Positions 8,982 through 17,968 of a stretch of 64,000 nt of DNA are shown piece by piece. The notes beneath the pieces are model-generated. The model was not told the origin of the DNA, did not search any database, and saw nothing but the letters and a program-made list of their open reading frames with translations. The position numbers and the translations under genes are program-made. How positions within the stretch are numbered: the first letter of the stretch is position 1; every line of letters starts with the position of its first letter. Source of the stretch: Herbaspirillum sp. AP02 (GTDB lineage Bacteria; Pseudomonadota; Gammaproteobacteria; Burkholderiales; Burkholderiaceae_D); NCBI RefSeq assembly GCF_015767275.1, contig NZ_JADWMY010000011.1, forward strand, positions 116,170 through 180,169, given 5' to 3'.

Positions 8982-11009
8982 ATGTTCAACAAGATCCTGA
9001 TCGCCAATCGCGGCGAAATCGCCTGCCGCGTGGCGGCTACCGCACGTCGCCTGGGCATCGCCACGGTGGCCGTCTATTCCGACGCCGACGCCCGCGCCAA
9101 GCACGTCCAGGCCTGCGACCAGAGCGTGCGCCTGGGACCGGCGCCGGCCAAGGAAAGCTATCTCTGCGCCGACAAGATCATCGCCGCTGCCCTGGCCACC
9201 GGCGCCCAGGCGATCCATCCGGGCTACGGCTTCCTTTCCGAGAACGCCGAATTCGCCCAGGCCTGCGCCGACGCCGGCCTGGTCTTCATCGGCCCACCGG
9301 CCTCGGCGATCCGCGCCATGGGTTCCAAATCGGCCGCCAAGGCGCTGATGGAAACCGCTGCCGTGCCACTGGTGCCGGGCTACCACGGTGAGCGCCAGGA
9401 GAGCGATTTCCTGCGTAGCGAAGCCGATCGCATCGGCTATCCGGTACTGCTCAAGGCCAGCGCCGGTGGTGGTGGCAAGGGCATGCGCGTGGTCGAGCGC
9501 TCGGAAGACTTCGAGGCCGCGCTGGCCTCCTGCAAGCGCGAGGCCATCTCCAGCTTCGGCGACGACCGCGTGCTGGTCGAAAAATACCTGACCCGGCCAC
9601 GCCACATCGAAATCCAGGTCTTCGCCGATGGCCAGGGGAACTGCGTCTATCTGTTCGAACGCGACTGCTCCGTGCAGCGCCGTCATCAGAAGGTCCTGGA
9701 AGAAGCCCCGGCCCCCGGGATGAGCTGCGGCCGCCGCGCTGCCATGGGGGAAGCGGCGGTGGCTGCGGCCCGCGCCGTCGGCTATGTCGGCGCCGGCACG
9801 GTGGAATTCATCGCCGACTACAGCAGCGGCCAGGATGGCAGTTTCTATTTCATGGAAATGAATACCCGCCTGCAGGTGGAGCACCCGGTCACCGAAATGA
9901 TCACCGGCCTCGATCTGGTGGAGTGGCAACTGCGCGTGGCCGCAGGCCAGGCACTGCCGCTGAAGCAGGAGGCACTGCGCATCAACGGTCACGCCATCGA
10001 AGCCCGCATCTATGCGGAGAATCCCGAGAAGGGCTTCCTGCCCTCCATCGGCACCCTCACCCGCATGCGTAGCGCCGCAGCCGTGGAGTTCCGCCTGAGC
10101 GAGAGTGGTGCCGGGCAACCGGCGCCGGTGCGCATCGATTCCGGCGTGCGCGAGGGCGATGCCATCTCGCCCTTCTACGACCCCATGATCGCCAAGCTCA
10201 TCGTCTGGGGCGCCGACCGCGACGCCGCCCTGCGCAACATGGCGCGTGCGCTGGCGCAGTACCAGGTGGTGGGGCTGGCCACCAATATCGGCTTCCTGCA
10301 GCGCCTGATTGCCGGTCAAGCCTTCGCCACCGCCGATCTCGATACCGGCCTGATCGAACGTCATCGCGACAGCCTGTTCCCGGCACCCGTCCGGCCAAGT
10401 ATCGAGACCCTGGCGCTGGCCAGCGCCGCCATCCTGCAGCAGGAGCGCCAGGCCACAAGCGACACCGATCCCTGGGCCCGTACCAGTGGCTGGCGACTCA
10501 ACACCCGCCTGCTGCGCAGCCTGGACTTCGAGGACGAAGCGGGACCGACGACGGTGCAACTGGACTACGCCGGCGACGGCCGGCACTGGACGCTGCTTGC
10601 CGACGGCGGCAAGCATACGCTGGCCTTCGACCCCAGCGGCGAGGATGGCGTACTGGTCTCGCTGGATGGCCGCACGCTGCGCGCCGAGGTCCAGCGGGAG
10701 GGCGAATGGCTGCACATCTTCGATGGTCAGGGACAGCGCAGCCTGCGCCATCTCGATCCCATGGCCCACGCCGGCCACAGCGAAGCCGAGGGCGGCCGCC
10801 TGACCGCCCCGATGCCCGGCAAGATCGTCGCCCTGCTGGTGCAGAAGGGTGCCAGCGTAGCCCAGGGCGCACCGCTGCTCATCATGGAAGCCATGAAGAT
10901 GGAACACACCATCGCCGCGCCCGCCGCCGGCGTAGTCGAGGACCTGCTCTATACGGTTGGCGACCAGGTGGCCGAGGGCGCGCAGTTGCTGGAATTCAAG
11001 GCCGCCTGA
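8982..11009 (+). CDS. liuD: Methylcrotonyl-CoA carboxylase, biotin-carrying (alpha) subunit
   Basis: Carboxylates its own biotin with ATP and bicarbonate and feeds the LiuB subunit. 675 residues: biotin carboxylase N-domain (MFNKILIANRGEIACRV), ATP-grasp domain with the glycine loop KASAGGGGKGMRVV, carboxylase C-domain (MEMNTRLQVEHPVTE), a linker, and the C-terminal biotinyl domain with EAMKMEHT, biotin on Lys639. Good GAGGAGA ribosome site 8-13 nt upstream. The gene for methylglutaconyl-CoA hydratase (liuC), often found between liuB and liuD, is absent: only 22 nt separate them. Confidence 0.95.
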   Translation: MFNKILIANRGEIACRVAATARRLGIATVAVYSDADARAKHVQACDQSVRLGPAPAKESYLCADKIIAAALATGAQAIHPGYGFLSENAEFAQACADAGLVFIGPPASAIRAMGSKSAAKALMETAAVPLVPGYHGERQESDFLRSEADRIGYPVLLKASAGGGGKGMRVVERSEDFEAALASCKREAISSFGDDRVLVEKYLTRPRHIEIQVFADGQGNCVYLFERDCSVQRRHQKVLEEAPAPGMSCGRRAAMGEAAVAAARAVGYVGAGTVEFIADYSSGQDGSFYFMEMNTRLQVEHPVTEMITGLDLVEWQLRVAAGQALPLKQEALRINGHAIEARIYAENPEKGFLPSIGTLTRMRSAAAVEFRLSESGAGQPAPVRIDSGVREGDAISPFYDPMIAKLIVWGADRDAALRNMARALAQYQVVGLATNIGFLQRLIAGQAFATADLDTGLIERHRDSLFPAPVRPSIETLALASAAILQQERQATSDTDPWARTSGWRLNTRLLRSLDFEDEAGPTTVQLDYAGDGRHWTLLADGGKHTLAFDPSGEDGVLVSLDGRTLRAEVQREGEWLHIFDGQGQRSLRHLDPMAHAGHSEAEGGRLTAPMPGKIVALLVQKGASVAQGAPLLIMEAMKMEHTIAAPAAGVVEDLLYTVGDQVAEGAQLLEFKAA

Positions 11010-11028
11010 GCGTGCCGGGTACTTTGCC

Positions 11029-11958
11029 ATGAATGCCCCCGCGCTGCGCGTGGCCCCCTCCATCCACGTGCTGGAGCGGGGCTGGCTGTCCTCCAACAAC
11101 GTGCTGCTGTTCGGCCGCGACGAAGTGGCGATGATCGACAGCGGCTATGTCAGCCATGCCGAGCAGACCCTGACGCTGGTACGGCACGTGCTGGCCCAGC
11201 GCGGTCGGGACGGGCTGGACCTGCTGGTCAACACCCATCTGCACTCCGACCACTGCGGTGGCAATGCCGCCCTGCAGGAAGCCTATGGCTGCCGCATTGC
11301 CATCCCCGCCGCCGAAGCGGACAAGGTCCGCCACTGGGACGAGGACGCCCTCAGCTACCGCGCCACCGGCCAGCGCTGCCCGCGATTCACGTCGTCGCAG
11401 ACCATCGGCAGTGGCGACGTGTTGCGCATGGGCGACCTGGACTGGCAGGCGCTGGCCGCTCCCGGACATGACCCGCATGCGTTGCTGTTCTACTGCGCAC
11501 AGGAAGGCGTGCTGATCTCGGCCGATGCCTTGTGGCGCAATGGCTTCGGCATCATCTTTCCCGAGCTGGATGGCGAATCCGGTTTCGATGAAGCGCGCGC
11601 CACGCTGGAACTGATCCGCACGCTCGACGTGCATACCGTCATCCCCGGCCATGGCGCGCCCTTCCAGGACATCGATGACGCCCTGGACAAGGCCTTCTCG
11701 CGGCTGGACTATCTGCAGGCCGATCCATTGCGCAACGCCCATAATGGCGTCAAGGTGTTGATCAAGTTCTTGCTGCTGGAGCGCGGCCGTATCCCGCTGG
11801 AGCAACTGCCGGCGATGATGCGCGACATCCCCTTGCTGCGCATCACCAATGAACGCTTCCTGCAAATGGACGACATCGCCCTGTCCCGCTGGTGCGTGGC
11901 GCAACTGGAACGGGCCGGCGCGGCGCACAGCGACGGCGTGTTCCTGCTGGACCGGTGA
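11029..11958 (+). CDS. MBL-fold metallo-hydrolase in the leucine operon
   Basis: 309-residue metallo-beta-lactamase-fold hydrolase. Metal motif NTHLHSDHCGG (HxHxDH) near residue 69, further ligands in AAPGHDPHALLFY, LISADALW and VIPGHGAPF. Length and motifs fit the glyoxalase II/RNase Z-like group; substrate unknown. It starts 19 nt after liuD and is followed by a YbaK-type gene after 87 nt, so it is probably co-transcribed with the liu genes. A thioesterase-like role on an acyl-CoA intermediate is possible but unproven. Confidence 0.85.
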   Translation: MNAPALRVAPSIHVLERGWLSSNNVLLFGRDEVAMIDSGYVSHAEQTLTLVRHVLAQRGRDGLDLLVNTHLHSDHCGGNAALQEAYGCRIAIPAAEADKVRHWDEDALSYRATGQRCPRFTSSQTIGSGDVLRMGDLDWQALAAPGHDPHALLFYCAQEGVLISADALWRNGFGIIFPELDGESGFDEARATLELIRTLDVHTVIPGHGAPFQDIDDALDKAFSRLDYLQADPLRNAHNGVKVLIKFLLLERGRIPLEQLPAMMRDIPLLRITNERFLQMDDIALSRWCVAQLERAGAAHSDGVFLLDR

Positions 11959-12045
11959 GCGCGGCGCCGGAGCCTGAAGCGTGACGGCCATGCTGTTATC
12001 ATTTCCCGCTCCATCTACCTACCGCGTTTGATCCGACCTCGACCC

Positions 12046-12555
12046 ATGAACGACACCGCTGCCCCCCTGCCCTCCTCCGCCCAACGCGTTGCCGACCTGC
12101 TGGCCGGCATGGGACATGACAAACCGGTCGTGATGCTGCCCTCGACCGGCCGCACCTCGGCTGAGGCCGCCGCCGCCGTCGGTTGCAGCGTGGCCGAGAT
12201 CGCCAAGTCCATCATCTTCCGCCGTGTGGCCGACGATGCGCCGGTGCTGGTCATCGCCAGCGGCGCCAACCGCGTCGACGAAGCCAAGGTGACCGCCCTG
12301 GTCGGCCCGCTGGGCAAGGCCGATGCCCGCTTCGTGCGCGACAACACCGGCTACGCCATCGGTGGCGTCTGCCCGGTCGGCCACGTCGTCAAGCCGGTGA
12401 TGCTGATCGACCGCGACCTGTTCAACTACGACAGCGTCTGGGCCGCCGCCGGCCACCCGCATGCCGTCTTCAATCTCACCGCCACGCAACTGCAGGACAT
12501 GACCGGCGGCGCCGTCAGTGATGTGCGACTGGACGCCGCGCCGACCGCAGCCTGA
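12046..12555 (+). CDS. YbaK/EbsC-family aminoacyl-tRNA deacylase
   Basis: 169-residue protein of the YbaK/ProRS-editing fold, whose members free tRNA from wrongly attached amino acids. Family landmarks are the conserved Lys in CSVAEIAKSIIFR, the segment VLVIASGANRVDEAKV, and the GYAIGGVCPVGH loop near the C-terminus. The start at 12046 is preferred over 12028, which adds six basic residues. It lies between the MBL gene and liuE; physiological substrate not evident from sequence. Confidence 0.88.
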   Translation: MNDTAAPLPSSAQRVADLLAGMGHDKPVVMLPSTGRTSAEAAAAVGCSVAEIAKSIIFRRVADDAPVLVIASGANRVDEAKVTALVGPLGKADARFVRDNTGYAIGGVCPVGHVVKPVMLIDRDLFNYDSVWAAAGHPHAVFNLTATQLQDMTGGAVSDVRLDAAPTAA

Positions 12556-12616
12556 TCTCGACTGAACCAGACCAGAACAAGAATTCCCACGAACACAGCC
12601 AACGGAGACAAGCCAG

Positions 12617-13525
12617 ATGAACCTGCCCAAGAAAGTGAAGATCGTCGAAGTCGGACCCCGCGACGGTCTGCAGAACGAGAAGGAAACCATTTCCGCCGCG
12701 ATCAAGATCGAACTGGTCGACCGTCTCACGGCGGCGGGTTTCCCGAATGTGGAAGCGGCCTCCTTCGTCTCGCCCAAGTGGGTGCCGCAGATGGCGACCT
12801 CGACCGCGGTCATGCATGGCATCACGCGCAAGCCGGGCGTGGTCTATTCGGCGCTGGTGCCCAACATGAAGGGCTTCGAGGCGGCGCTGGAAGCGGGTGT
12901 GGATGAGGTGGTGATCTTTGGCGCGGCCTCGGAAGCGTTTTCGCAGAAGAACATCAACTGCTCCATCGCTGAATCCATCGACCGATTCGCCGAAGTCGCC
13001 AAGGCCGCCAAGGCCCATCGCAAGCGCCTGCGTGCGGCGGTCAGTTGCGCCTTCGGCTGCCCGTACCAGGGTGAGGTCCCGCTGGAGGCGGTGGCCGATG
13101 TCGTCCGGCGCTTCCGCGAGCTGGGCTGTGACGAGATCGACATCGCCGACACCATCGGCGTGGCTACGCCGGACAAGGTGCGCCCGGTGATGGAAACGGC
13201 GATCCGCGAATTCCATATCGAAGGACTCTCCGGCCATTTCCACGATACCTATGGACAGGCGCTGGCCAACATCTACGCCAGCCTGCAGGTCGGCATCAGC
13301 ATCTACCACGCCTCCGTCGCCGGCCTGGGCGGCTGCCCCTACGCCAAGGGCGCAACCGGCAACGTCGCCACCGAAGATGTACTGTACATGATGAACGGCC
13401 TGGGGATAGAGACGGGCGTGGACCTGGATGCGGTGGTCGATGCGGGACAGTTCATCTCGCAGCACCTGGGACGCAAGTCGGTCAGCCGTGCGGGAAATGC
13501 GATGGCGGCAAAGCGGGTGGGGTGA
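12617..13525 (+). CDS. liuE: Hydroxymethylglutaryl-CoA lyase
   Basis: Splits HMG-CoA into acetyl-CoA and acetoacetate, the last step of leucine breakdown. 302 residues with the TIM-barrel HMGL-like fold: VEVGPRDGLQNE at the N-terminus (catalytic Arg and metal-binding Asp), the metal-ligand HFHDTYGQ (two His), and GLGGCPYAKGATGNVATED with the active-site Cys. The ribosome site AACGGAGACA precedes the ATG. Last recognisable gene of the liu cluster; a gap of about 130 nt separates it from a convergent small gene. Confidence 0.96.
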   Translation: MNLPKKVKIVEVGPRDGLQNEKETISAAIKIELVDRLTAAGFPNVEAASFVSPKWVPQMATSTAVMHGITRKPGVVYSALVPNMKGFEAALEAGVDEVVIFGAASEAFSQKNINCSIAESIDRFAEVAKAAKAHRKRLRAAVSCAFGCPYQGEVPLEAVADVVRRFRELGCDEIDIADTIGVATPDKVRPVMETAIREFHIEGLSGHFHDTYGQALANIYASLQVGISIYHASVAGLGGCPYAKGATGNVATEDVLYMMNGLGIETGVDLDAVVDAGQFISQHLGRKSVSRAGNAMAAKRVG

Positions 13526-13653
13526 GGCGGCACTGTTGGACAGTCGCCTCAGTTGCAGTGATGGTACCGACCGACTGACAGCTGGCAAGCAGAACGGCGC
13601 GGGGCTGCCATGAGCAGCCGCCGCGCCATCGCTTATTCCTTATTGCAGTTTGC

Positions 13654-13809
13654 TCACTGCTGACGATAACGACGCAATCCGCGTACCGGCAACTTGTCGG
13701 CCTCGATCAGCGCCTTCTTCAAGGCGCGTTTGTGCAGCACGGCGCCGGCGATCAGTGCGACGGCAGCCAGGACGATGATGAGGACGTTGACCAGATCGAA
13801 GTTTTGCAT
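13654..13809 (-). CDS. Small single-span membrane protein
   Basis: 51-residue predicted protein: a short N-terminus, one hydrophobic helix (LVNVLIIVLAAVALIAGAVL, about residues 6-25), then a basic cytoplasmic tail rich in Lys and Arg. The start at 13809 has a strong GGGGGA ribosome site 4-9 nt upstream, while the longer frame to 13983 is Cys/Pro-rich and unlikely. It is convergent with liuE and divergent from the nitronate monooxygenase gene. I recognise no family. Confidence 0.6.
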   Translation of the reverse strand: MQNFDLVNVLIIVLAAVALIAGAVLHKRALKKALIEADKLPVRGLRRYRQQ

Positions 13810-14014
13810 GATTCCCCCTACGACAAATGACGGCTGATGAAACTCGGGCATGGCCCCTCCGGCTGTGCCGGACCCGCAACACGCCCCCGGTGGCGCCTGC
13901 GTGGCCTGTTTTACGCCAAGCTTGTGGAAAACATAGCACATGGCCGGGATAAGACAGTAAATCATATAAATAATTTCCTGCAATTTCCCATTCGCGCAAC
14001 AAAAAGCACGGTCG

Positions 14015-14043
14015 TTATATTTTTTCGACTTTTATCCTATAAT
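14015..14043 (+). promoter_or_regulatory. Promoter of the nitronate monooxygenase gene
   Basis: A perfect minus-ten TATAAT at 14038-14043 in an AT-rich patch, with a weak minus-35 TTATAT at 14015-14020 (17-nt spacer). The predicted transcript start is about 50 nt ahead of the ATG at 14100. Confidence 0.5.
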
Positions 14044-14099
14044 CGTCCGACAAAAGCGGCCTTGTGCCTTGATATAACGACAACCAACGAGAGACGACC

Positions 14100-15074
14100 A
14101 TGCCACCAGCCCCTGCTTACCCCAAAGCATTGCAAGATCTGCGCCTGCCCATCATCTGCTCGCCCATGTTCATCGCCAGCGGTCCTGCGCTGGTCGCGGC
14201 CCAGTGCAAGGCCGGGCTGGTCGGTTCGTTTCCCGCGCTCAATGCCCGGCCGGCAGAGCAGCTGGATGTCTGGCTGACCCAGTTGCAGGACGAACTGGCG
14301 CAGTGGCAGGCGCAGCATCCGGAGCGCAAGGTCGGTCCGATTGCGGTGAACCAGATCGTGCACCAGTCCAACGACCGCCTGGCCCAGGACGTGGCCACCT
14401 GCGTCAAGCACCAGGTCCCCGTCATCATCTCCAGCCTGCGCGCGCCGCCGCAGGAAATGCTGGATGCCGTGCACAGCTATGGCGGCATCGTGCTGCATGA
14501 CGTGATTTCCCTGCGCCATGCCGAAAAGGCGCTGGAAGCCGGGGTCGATGGCCTGATCCTGGTGGCGGCCGGCGCCGGCGGTCATGCCGGGACACTGTCT
14601 CCCTTCGCGCTGGTGGGCGAGGTACGCAAGATGTTCCAGGGGCCGCTGGTGCTGTCCGGCGCCATTGCCACGGGCGACGCCGTGCTGGCCGCGCAGGCCA
14701 TGGGCGCCGACTTCGCCTACATGGGCTCGCGCTGGCTGGCGACCCGCGAATCGAACGTCGATGAAGCCTATCGCCAGGCCATCGTCGACTCCACCGCGGC
14801 CGATGTGGTGTACACCAACCTCTTCACGGGGGTACACGGCAACTATCTCAAGAAGTCCATCGTCAATGCCGGGCTGGACCCGGACAACCTGCCCGAGGCC
14901 GACAAGACCAAGATGAACTTCGGCTCAGGCGGCGGCAGCAAGGCCAAGGCCTGGCGCGACATCTGGGGCGCGGGTCAGGGAGTGGGACTGATGGAGGACG
15001 TACCCGGTGTCGCGGAGATGGTGGACCGGCTGGAAGCCGAATACCGCGCAGCGCGCGCCCGGCTGGCGTTGTAG
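14100..15074 (+). CDS. Nitronate monooxygenase (2-nitropropane dioxygenase family)
   Basis: FMN-dependent TIM-barrel enzyme that oxidises alkyl nitronates such as propionate-3-nitronate to nitrite and aldehyde. 324 residues with PIICSPMFIASGPALVAAQCKAGLVGSFPA at the N-terminus in pieces, the phosphate-binding region AAGAGGHAGTLSPFALVGEV, and SGAIATGDAVLAAQAMGADFAYMGSRW near residue 200. It has its own TATAAT promoter and its own terminator, so it is monocistronic. Some relatives act as enoyl reductases, so the substrate is not certain. Confidence 0.88.
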   Translation: MPPAPAYPKALQDLRLPIICSPMFIASGPALVAAQCKAGLVGSFPALNARPAEQLDVWLTQLQDELAQWQAQHPERKVGPIAVNQIVHQSNDRLAQDVATCVKHQVPVIISSLRAPPQEMLDAVHSYGGIVLHDVISLRHAEKALEAGVDGLILVAAGAGGHAGTLSPFALVGEVRKMFQGPLVLSGAIATGDAVLAAQAMGADFAYMGSRWLATRESNVDEAYRQAIVDSTAADVVYTNLFTGVHGNYLKKSIVNAGLDPDNLPEADKTKMNFGSGGGSKAKAWRDIWGAGQGVGLMEDVPGVAEMVDRLEAEYRAARARLAL

Positions 15075-15439
15075 GGGCCTGCACGGCGGAGTATTGATGG
15101 TTTGAGCAAAGGCGGATGGGTGACCCCATCCGCCTTTCTCTTTTTGTGCATCTCTGCACCAGCGCGGGGGAACGCGCCCAGTCCTGGCGCATCCCACGGA
15201 CGAGTTCATCGCCCTACCACGCTCTTGCCGCTCGCCTTGTGCGAATCGTCTGTCGGACAGAATCCTATTTTGCATCCTGCCTTGTAACTGGCGGCACTTC
15301 TTGTACGGGGTCCGGTCGTATTTGTTCGCTTCGTGCATGCGCAAGGTAGCTGATGAGCTTGTGACCCGCCGTAGTCACGCCTCACGGTACCTGCCCTGCA
15401 GCAAAAGAAGAGTCAACCATTTGATGCGAGGACCCCAAC
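15075..15439. other. Intergenic region between the nitronate monooxygenase gene and a small hydrophilic-protein gene
   Basis: Contains the terminator at 15108-15145. The remaining 290 nt hold no supported gene; they must carry the promoter of the small gene at 15440, but I see no clear elements. Confidence 0.5.
15108..15145 (+). terminator. Intrinsic terminator of the nitronate monooxygenase gene
   Basis: Thirteen-base perfect stem AAAGGCGGATGGG (15108-15120) and CCCATCCGCCTTT (15125-15137), four-base loop, then CTCTTTTT. Confidence 0.92.
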
Positions 15440-15709
15440 ATGACCAGCTTCCTGAGAACCAGAAAAGATCGTCATCCGAAACACGACAAACCCCGACTAC
15501 CGCATGAGCAAGACCAGAACGTTGACCGCCAGGACCCGGCGCGCAGCGGCCATCAGGTAGACCGCCCGGAAATCCGCCAGGCCTACGACGATATCCGCAA
15601 GGGCCAGGTCGATACCGACCTGCGCGGTACGGGCGGTCTGGACGAAGTCAACAAGGGTGCGGGCGGCCGGGCAGCCGGTGCCCCGCGCAAGGAGCTCGAC
15701 GAAGGTTGA
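15440..15709 (+). CDS. Small highly hydrophilic hypothetical protein
   Basis: 89 residues, strongly charged, with almost no hydrophobic stretch and a basic N-terminus (FLRTRKDRHPKHDKPR) followed by a polar, Gly/Asp-rich half (VDTDLRGTGGLDEVNKGAGG). Likely disordered and cytoplasmic. A GAGG sits 9-12 nt ahead of the ATG. Isolated between terminators and a convergent hydrolase gene. Such proteins are often stress-induced, but nothing in the sequence proves that here. I do not recognise the family. Confidence 0.6.
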   Translation: MTSFLRTRKDRHPKHDKPRLPHEQDQNVDRQDPARSGHQVDRPEIRQAYDDIRKGQVDTDLRGTGGLDEVNKGAGGRAAGAPRKELDEG

Positions 15710-15783
15710 GCAGACAGAGTGCTGTCAGGCCGCGCGCCGGATGAGCGGGCCGCTCCGCCTGCGTCCCGCGCCCCCGGGAGAGA

Positions 15784-16479
15784 TTACAGATCTGAACGGA
15801 CGATCCAGTCCGAGATGATGGCAAACAACTCCTGCGGCTTTTCCATCGGCGTCATGTGACCGCTATCGCCGATGATCTCCAGGCACGATTGCGGTATCCG
15901 TCGTGCCATCTCTTCCGATTCCTCCACGCTGCGCAACTTGTCTTCATCACTGCTGACGATGAGGACCGGGCACTGCAATTGCTGCAGCTCTTCCGCATTG
16001 CTGTCGCGCAGGGTCTGCAGCTGGCGCAGGAAGACTTCCTTGCCGTTGGCCAGTGCCATCGCCTGCAGCCGGTCCAGCAGCGTCCGGTCGCTACTGCGCG
16101 CCGGATGCAGCGACGAAGCCAGCGCCCGCGAGGTCAGCCCCTTGAAGGGCGTGCGCTGGGCCATGTCGATCTGGGCCAGCGTGCCCTGCGATTCACGCTC
16201 GGTCTGCGGGCGCGAAGAGGTATTGAGCAAGGCCAGCCCGAGCACGCGCTCGGGCGCCTTGAGGGCAATCGCCTGGGCCACGAAGCCTCCCATGGAAAAG
16301 CCGAACAACACGAAACGCTCCGGTGCCTGCCGCAGGACCGCATCGGCCATGGCCTGGACGCCGATGTCCTGGCCGAGGTCGCCAAAGGTCAGGGAGCCCA
16401 GCGTGGCGAGATCGCCTTGCATGTCGTCCCACAGGTGTTCGTTGAGCATGAAGCCCGGCAGCAGGACCAGGTTGCGCAT
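15784..16479 (-). CDS. Alpha/beta-fold hydrolase
   Basis: 231-residue cytoplasmic hydrolase. The nucleophile elbow is GFSMGG (Ser near residue 80), the oxyanion region LLPGFMLNEHLWDD is at the N-terminus, the acid is likely in LIVSSDEDKLRSV, and the catalytic His lies in IGDSGHMTPMEKPQEL. The start at 16479 (MRNLVLLPG) is chosen over 16539 because the hydrolase fold opens there and a GGAAAA lies just upstream. Preceded on the same strand by an MFS gene (60-nt gap). Esterase or lactonase activity is likely; substrate unknown. Confidence 0.85.
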   Translation of the reverse strand: MRNLVLLPGFMLNEHLWDDMQGDLATLGSLTFGDLGQDIGVQAMADAVLRQAPERFVLFGFSMGGFVAQAIALKAPERVLGLALLNTSSRPQTERESQGTLAQIDMAQRTPFKGLTSRALASSLHPARSSDRTLLDRLQAMALANGKEVFLRQLQTLRDSNAEELQQLQCPVLIVSSDEDKLRSVEESEEMARRIPQSCLEIIGDSGHMTPMEKPQELFAIISDWIVRSDL

Positions 16480-16539
16480 CGTGATTTTCCTTGCATCCGT
16501 TGTACCAAAAAGAGGCGCCATTGTAGGCGCCCGCGCCAT

Positions 16540-17700
16540 CTACTGCAGCCATAGCGCGCGCCGGCTGGAGCCGGCCATGGCCAGGCACAGCACGCCCAGC
16601 AGCGCCAGCGCCGCCTGCAGACCCCAGCCATGCGCCAGGAAGCCGAATACCGGCGGCCCGATCAGGCTACCGCTATAGCCCAGCGTGGCCACTGCCGCCA
16701 GTGCCGTCGAACCGTGGCGGCCGGCAGCACTGAAGACGAAGGGAAACACCGCCGCCACGCCGGTACCGGCGATGGCAAAACCCACGATAGCCACGGCCAT
16801 GCCCGGCGCGACCACCGCCAGCGCGATGCCGACGCTGGCGACCAGGGTGCCGACCCAGACCACGCGGCGCGCGTCGTAACGGGCCTTGAGGCCGTCACCG
16901 ACCATGCGCATGATCAGCATCATGCCGGCGAAGGCGGCATAGGCCAGCGGCGTGGTGCCATCGCTGGCGCCGATATGGTCCTTCATGTAGATGCCACTCC
17001 AGTCGGCCACCGAACCCTCGACGATGGCCCCGCAAAAGGCGATCACCCCCAGCACCACCAGATGCCCGTGCGGTACCGCGAAGAGCTTGCGCTGCGGATC
17101 GTGTTCCGGGCGGTCGTCAGGCAGGGCCGTGTAGGCCGCATGCAGGGGATAGAGGAACAGCGCCGCCACCAGCAGGAAATGCCAGACCGGAGCGATGCCC
17201 AGCCCCGCCACCGCACTGGCAGCCAGCGCGCCCGAGAAGGTCCCTACGCAGAACCAGCCGTGCAGCATCGACATGATGGGTCGCCCGGCATCGCGTTCGG
17301 CCTGGGCACCGAGCGCGTTGATGGCGACGTCGAAGCAACTGGAGGCTGCGCCATACAGCGTGCACACCAGCATCAGGCTCGCCAGTCCCGGCGCCAGGCC
17401 CAGCAGCGGCAGCGACACCAGCAGCGCCAGCCCGGCGTAGAGGGTGCTATGGCGCGCCCCGTAGTGTGCGGTGATCCAGGCCGCCAGCGGAAACGAACCG
17501 ACCGCGCCGATTCCGCCGCACAACAGCACCAGCGCCAGGGTAGCCGCATCCAGCTGCAAATGATCCCGGATGGCGGGAATGCGTGCGGCCCAGGTGGCAA
17601 AAACGATTCCCAGCAGCAGGAAAAACAGGGGAATGGCAAACTTGCGCCAGATCAGACGCGAGGGAGAAGCAGGACGGGAAGGAGACGGCTTGGTTGTCAT
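16540..17700 (-). CDS. MFS transporter (YbjJ-like)
   Basis: 386-residue major facilitator with about 12 membrane helices. Early helices include FAIPLFFLLLGIVFATWAARIP, and the conserved loop AINALGAQAERDAGRPIMSMLHGWFCVG matches the YbjJ/fucose-permease-like group. The central cytoplasmic loop holds DDRPEHDPQRK. Substrate unknown. Followed by the hydrolase gene on the same strand (60-nt gap), probably one transcript, and divergent from the HD-GYP gene over 268 nt. Confidence 0.85.
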   Translation of the reverse strand: MTTKPSPSRPASPSRLIWRKFAIPLFFLLLGIVFATWAARIPAIRDHLQLDAATLALVLLCGGIGAVGSFPLAAWITAHYGARHSTLYAGLALLVSLPLLGLAPGLASLMLVCTLYGAASSCFDVAINALGAQAERDAGRPIMSMLHGWFCVGTFSGALAASAVAGLGIAPVWHFLLVAALFLYPLHAAYTALPDDRPEHDPQRKLFAVPHGHLVVLGVIAFCGAIVEGSVADWSGIYMKDHIGASDGTTPLAYAAFAGMMLIMRMVGDGLKARYDARRVVWVGTLVASVGIALAVVAPGMAVAIVGFAIAGTGVAAVFPFVFSAAGRHGSTALAAVATLGYSGSLIGPPVFGFLAHGWGLQAALALLGVLCLAMAGSSRRALWLQ

Positions 17701-17968
17701 CGATAGGTCAGGAATGTAAACTGCGCAAAAATCATTTCTTTCCTGAAATGAGTTTCAGTATTGCAAACCGCTATTATCCGACAACCGGGAAAGCGCATCG
17801 TCATGCGCTGTCGGACACCGCGGTGCAGGGCCGTCTGCGGGCGGCCAATCAGAAGCCAACGGACCTGCCAGCTTGCAAGAAGGGCGCATGCCGCCTTGCA
17901 GATCACGGATCGAACCGCAGCTCTGAGCGACCGACGCTGCCGGCGGCTGCAATCTCGCAGGGACAGGA

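Noticed and set aside
8913..11099. A 728-codon open frame on the minus strand opposite liuD, with similar long frames opposite liuA (4956-6239), liuB (7187-8425) and hisC (19859-21070).
   Set aside because: They mirror strongly supported genes, have His/Gly/Ala-rich sequence without domains, and arise from GC-rich third codon positions.
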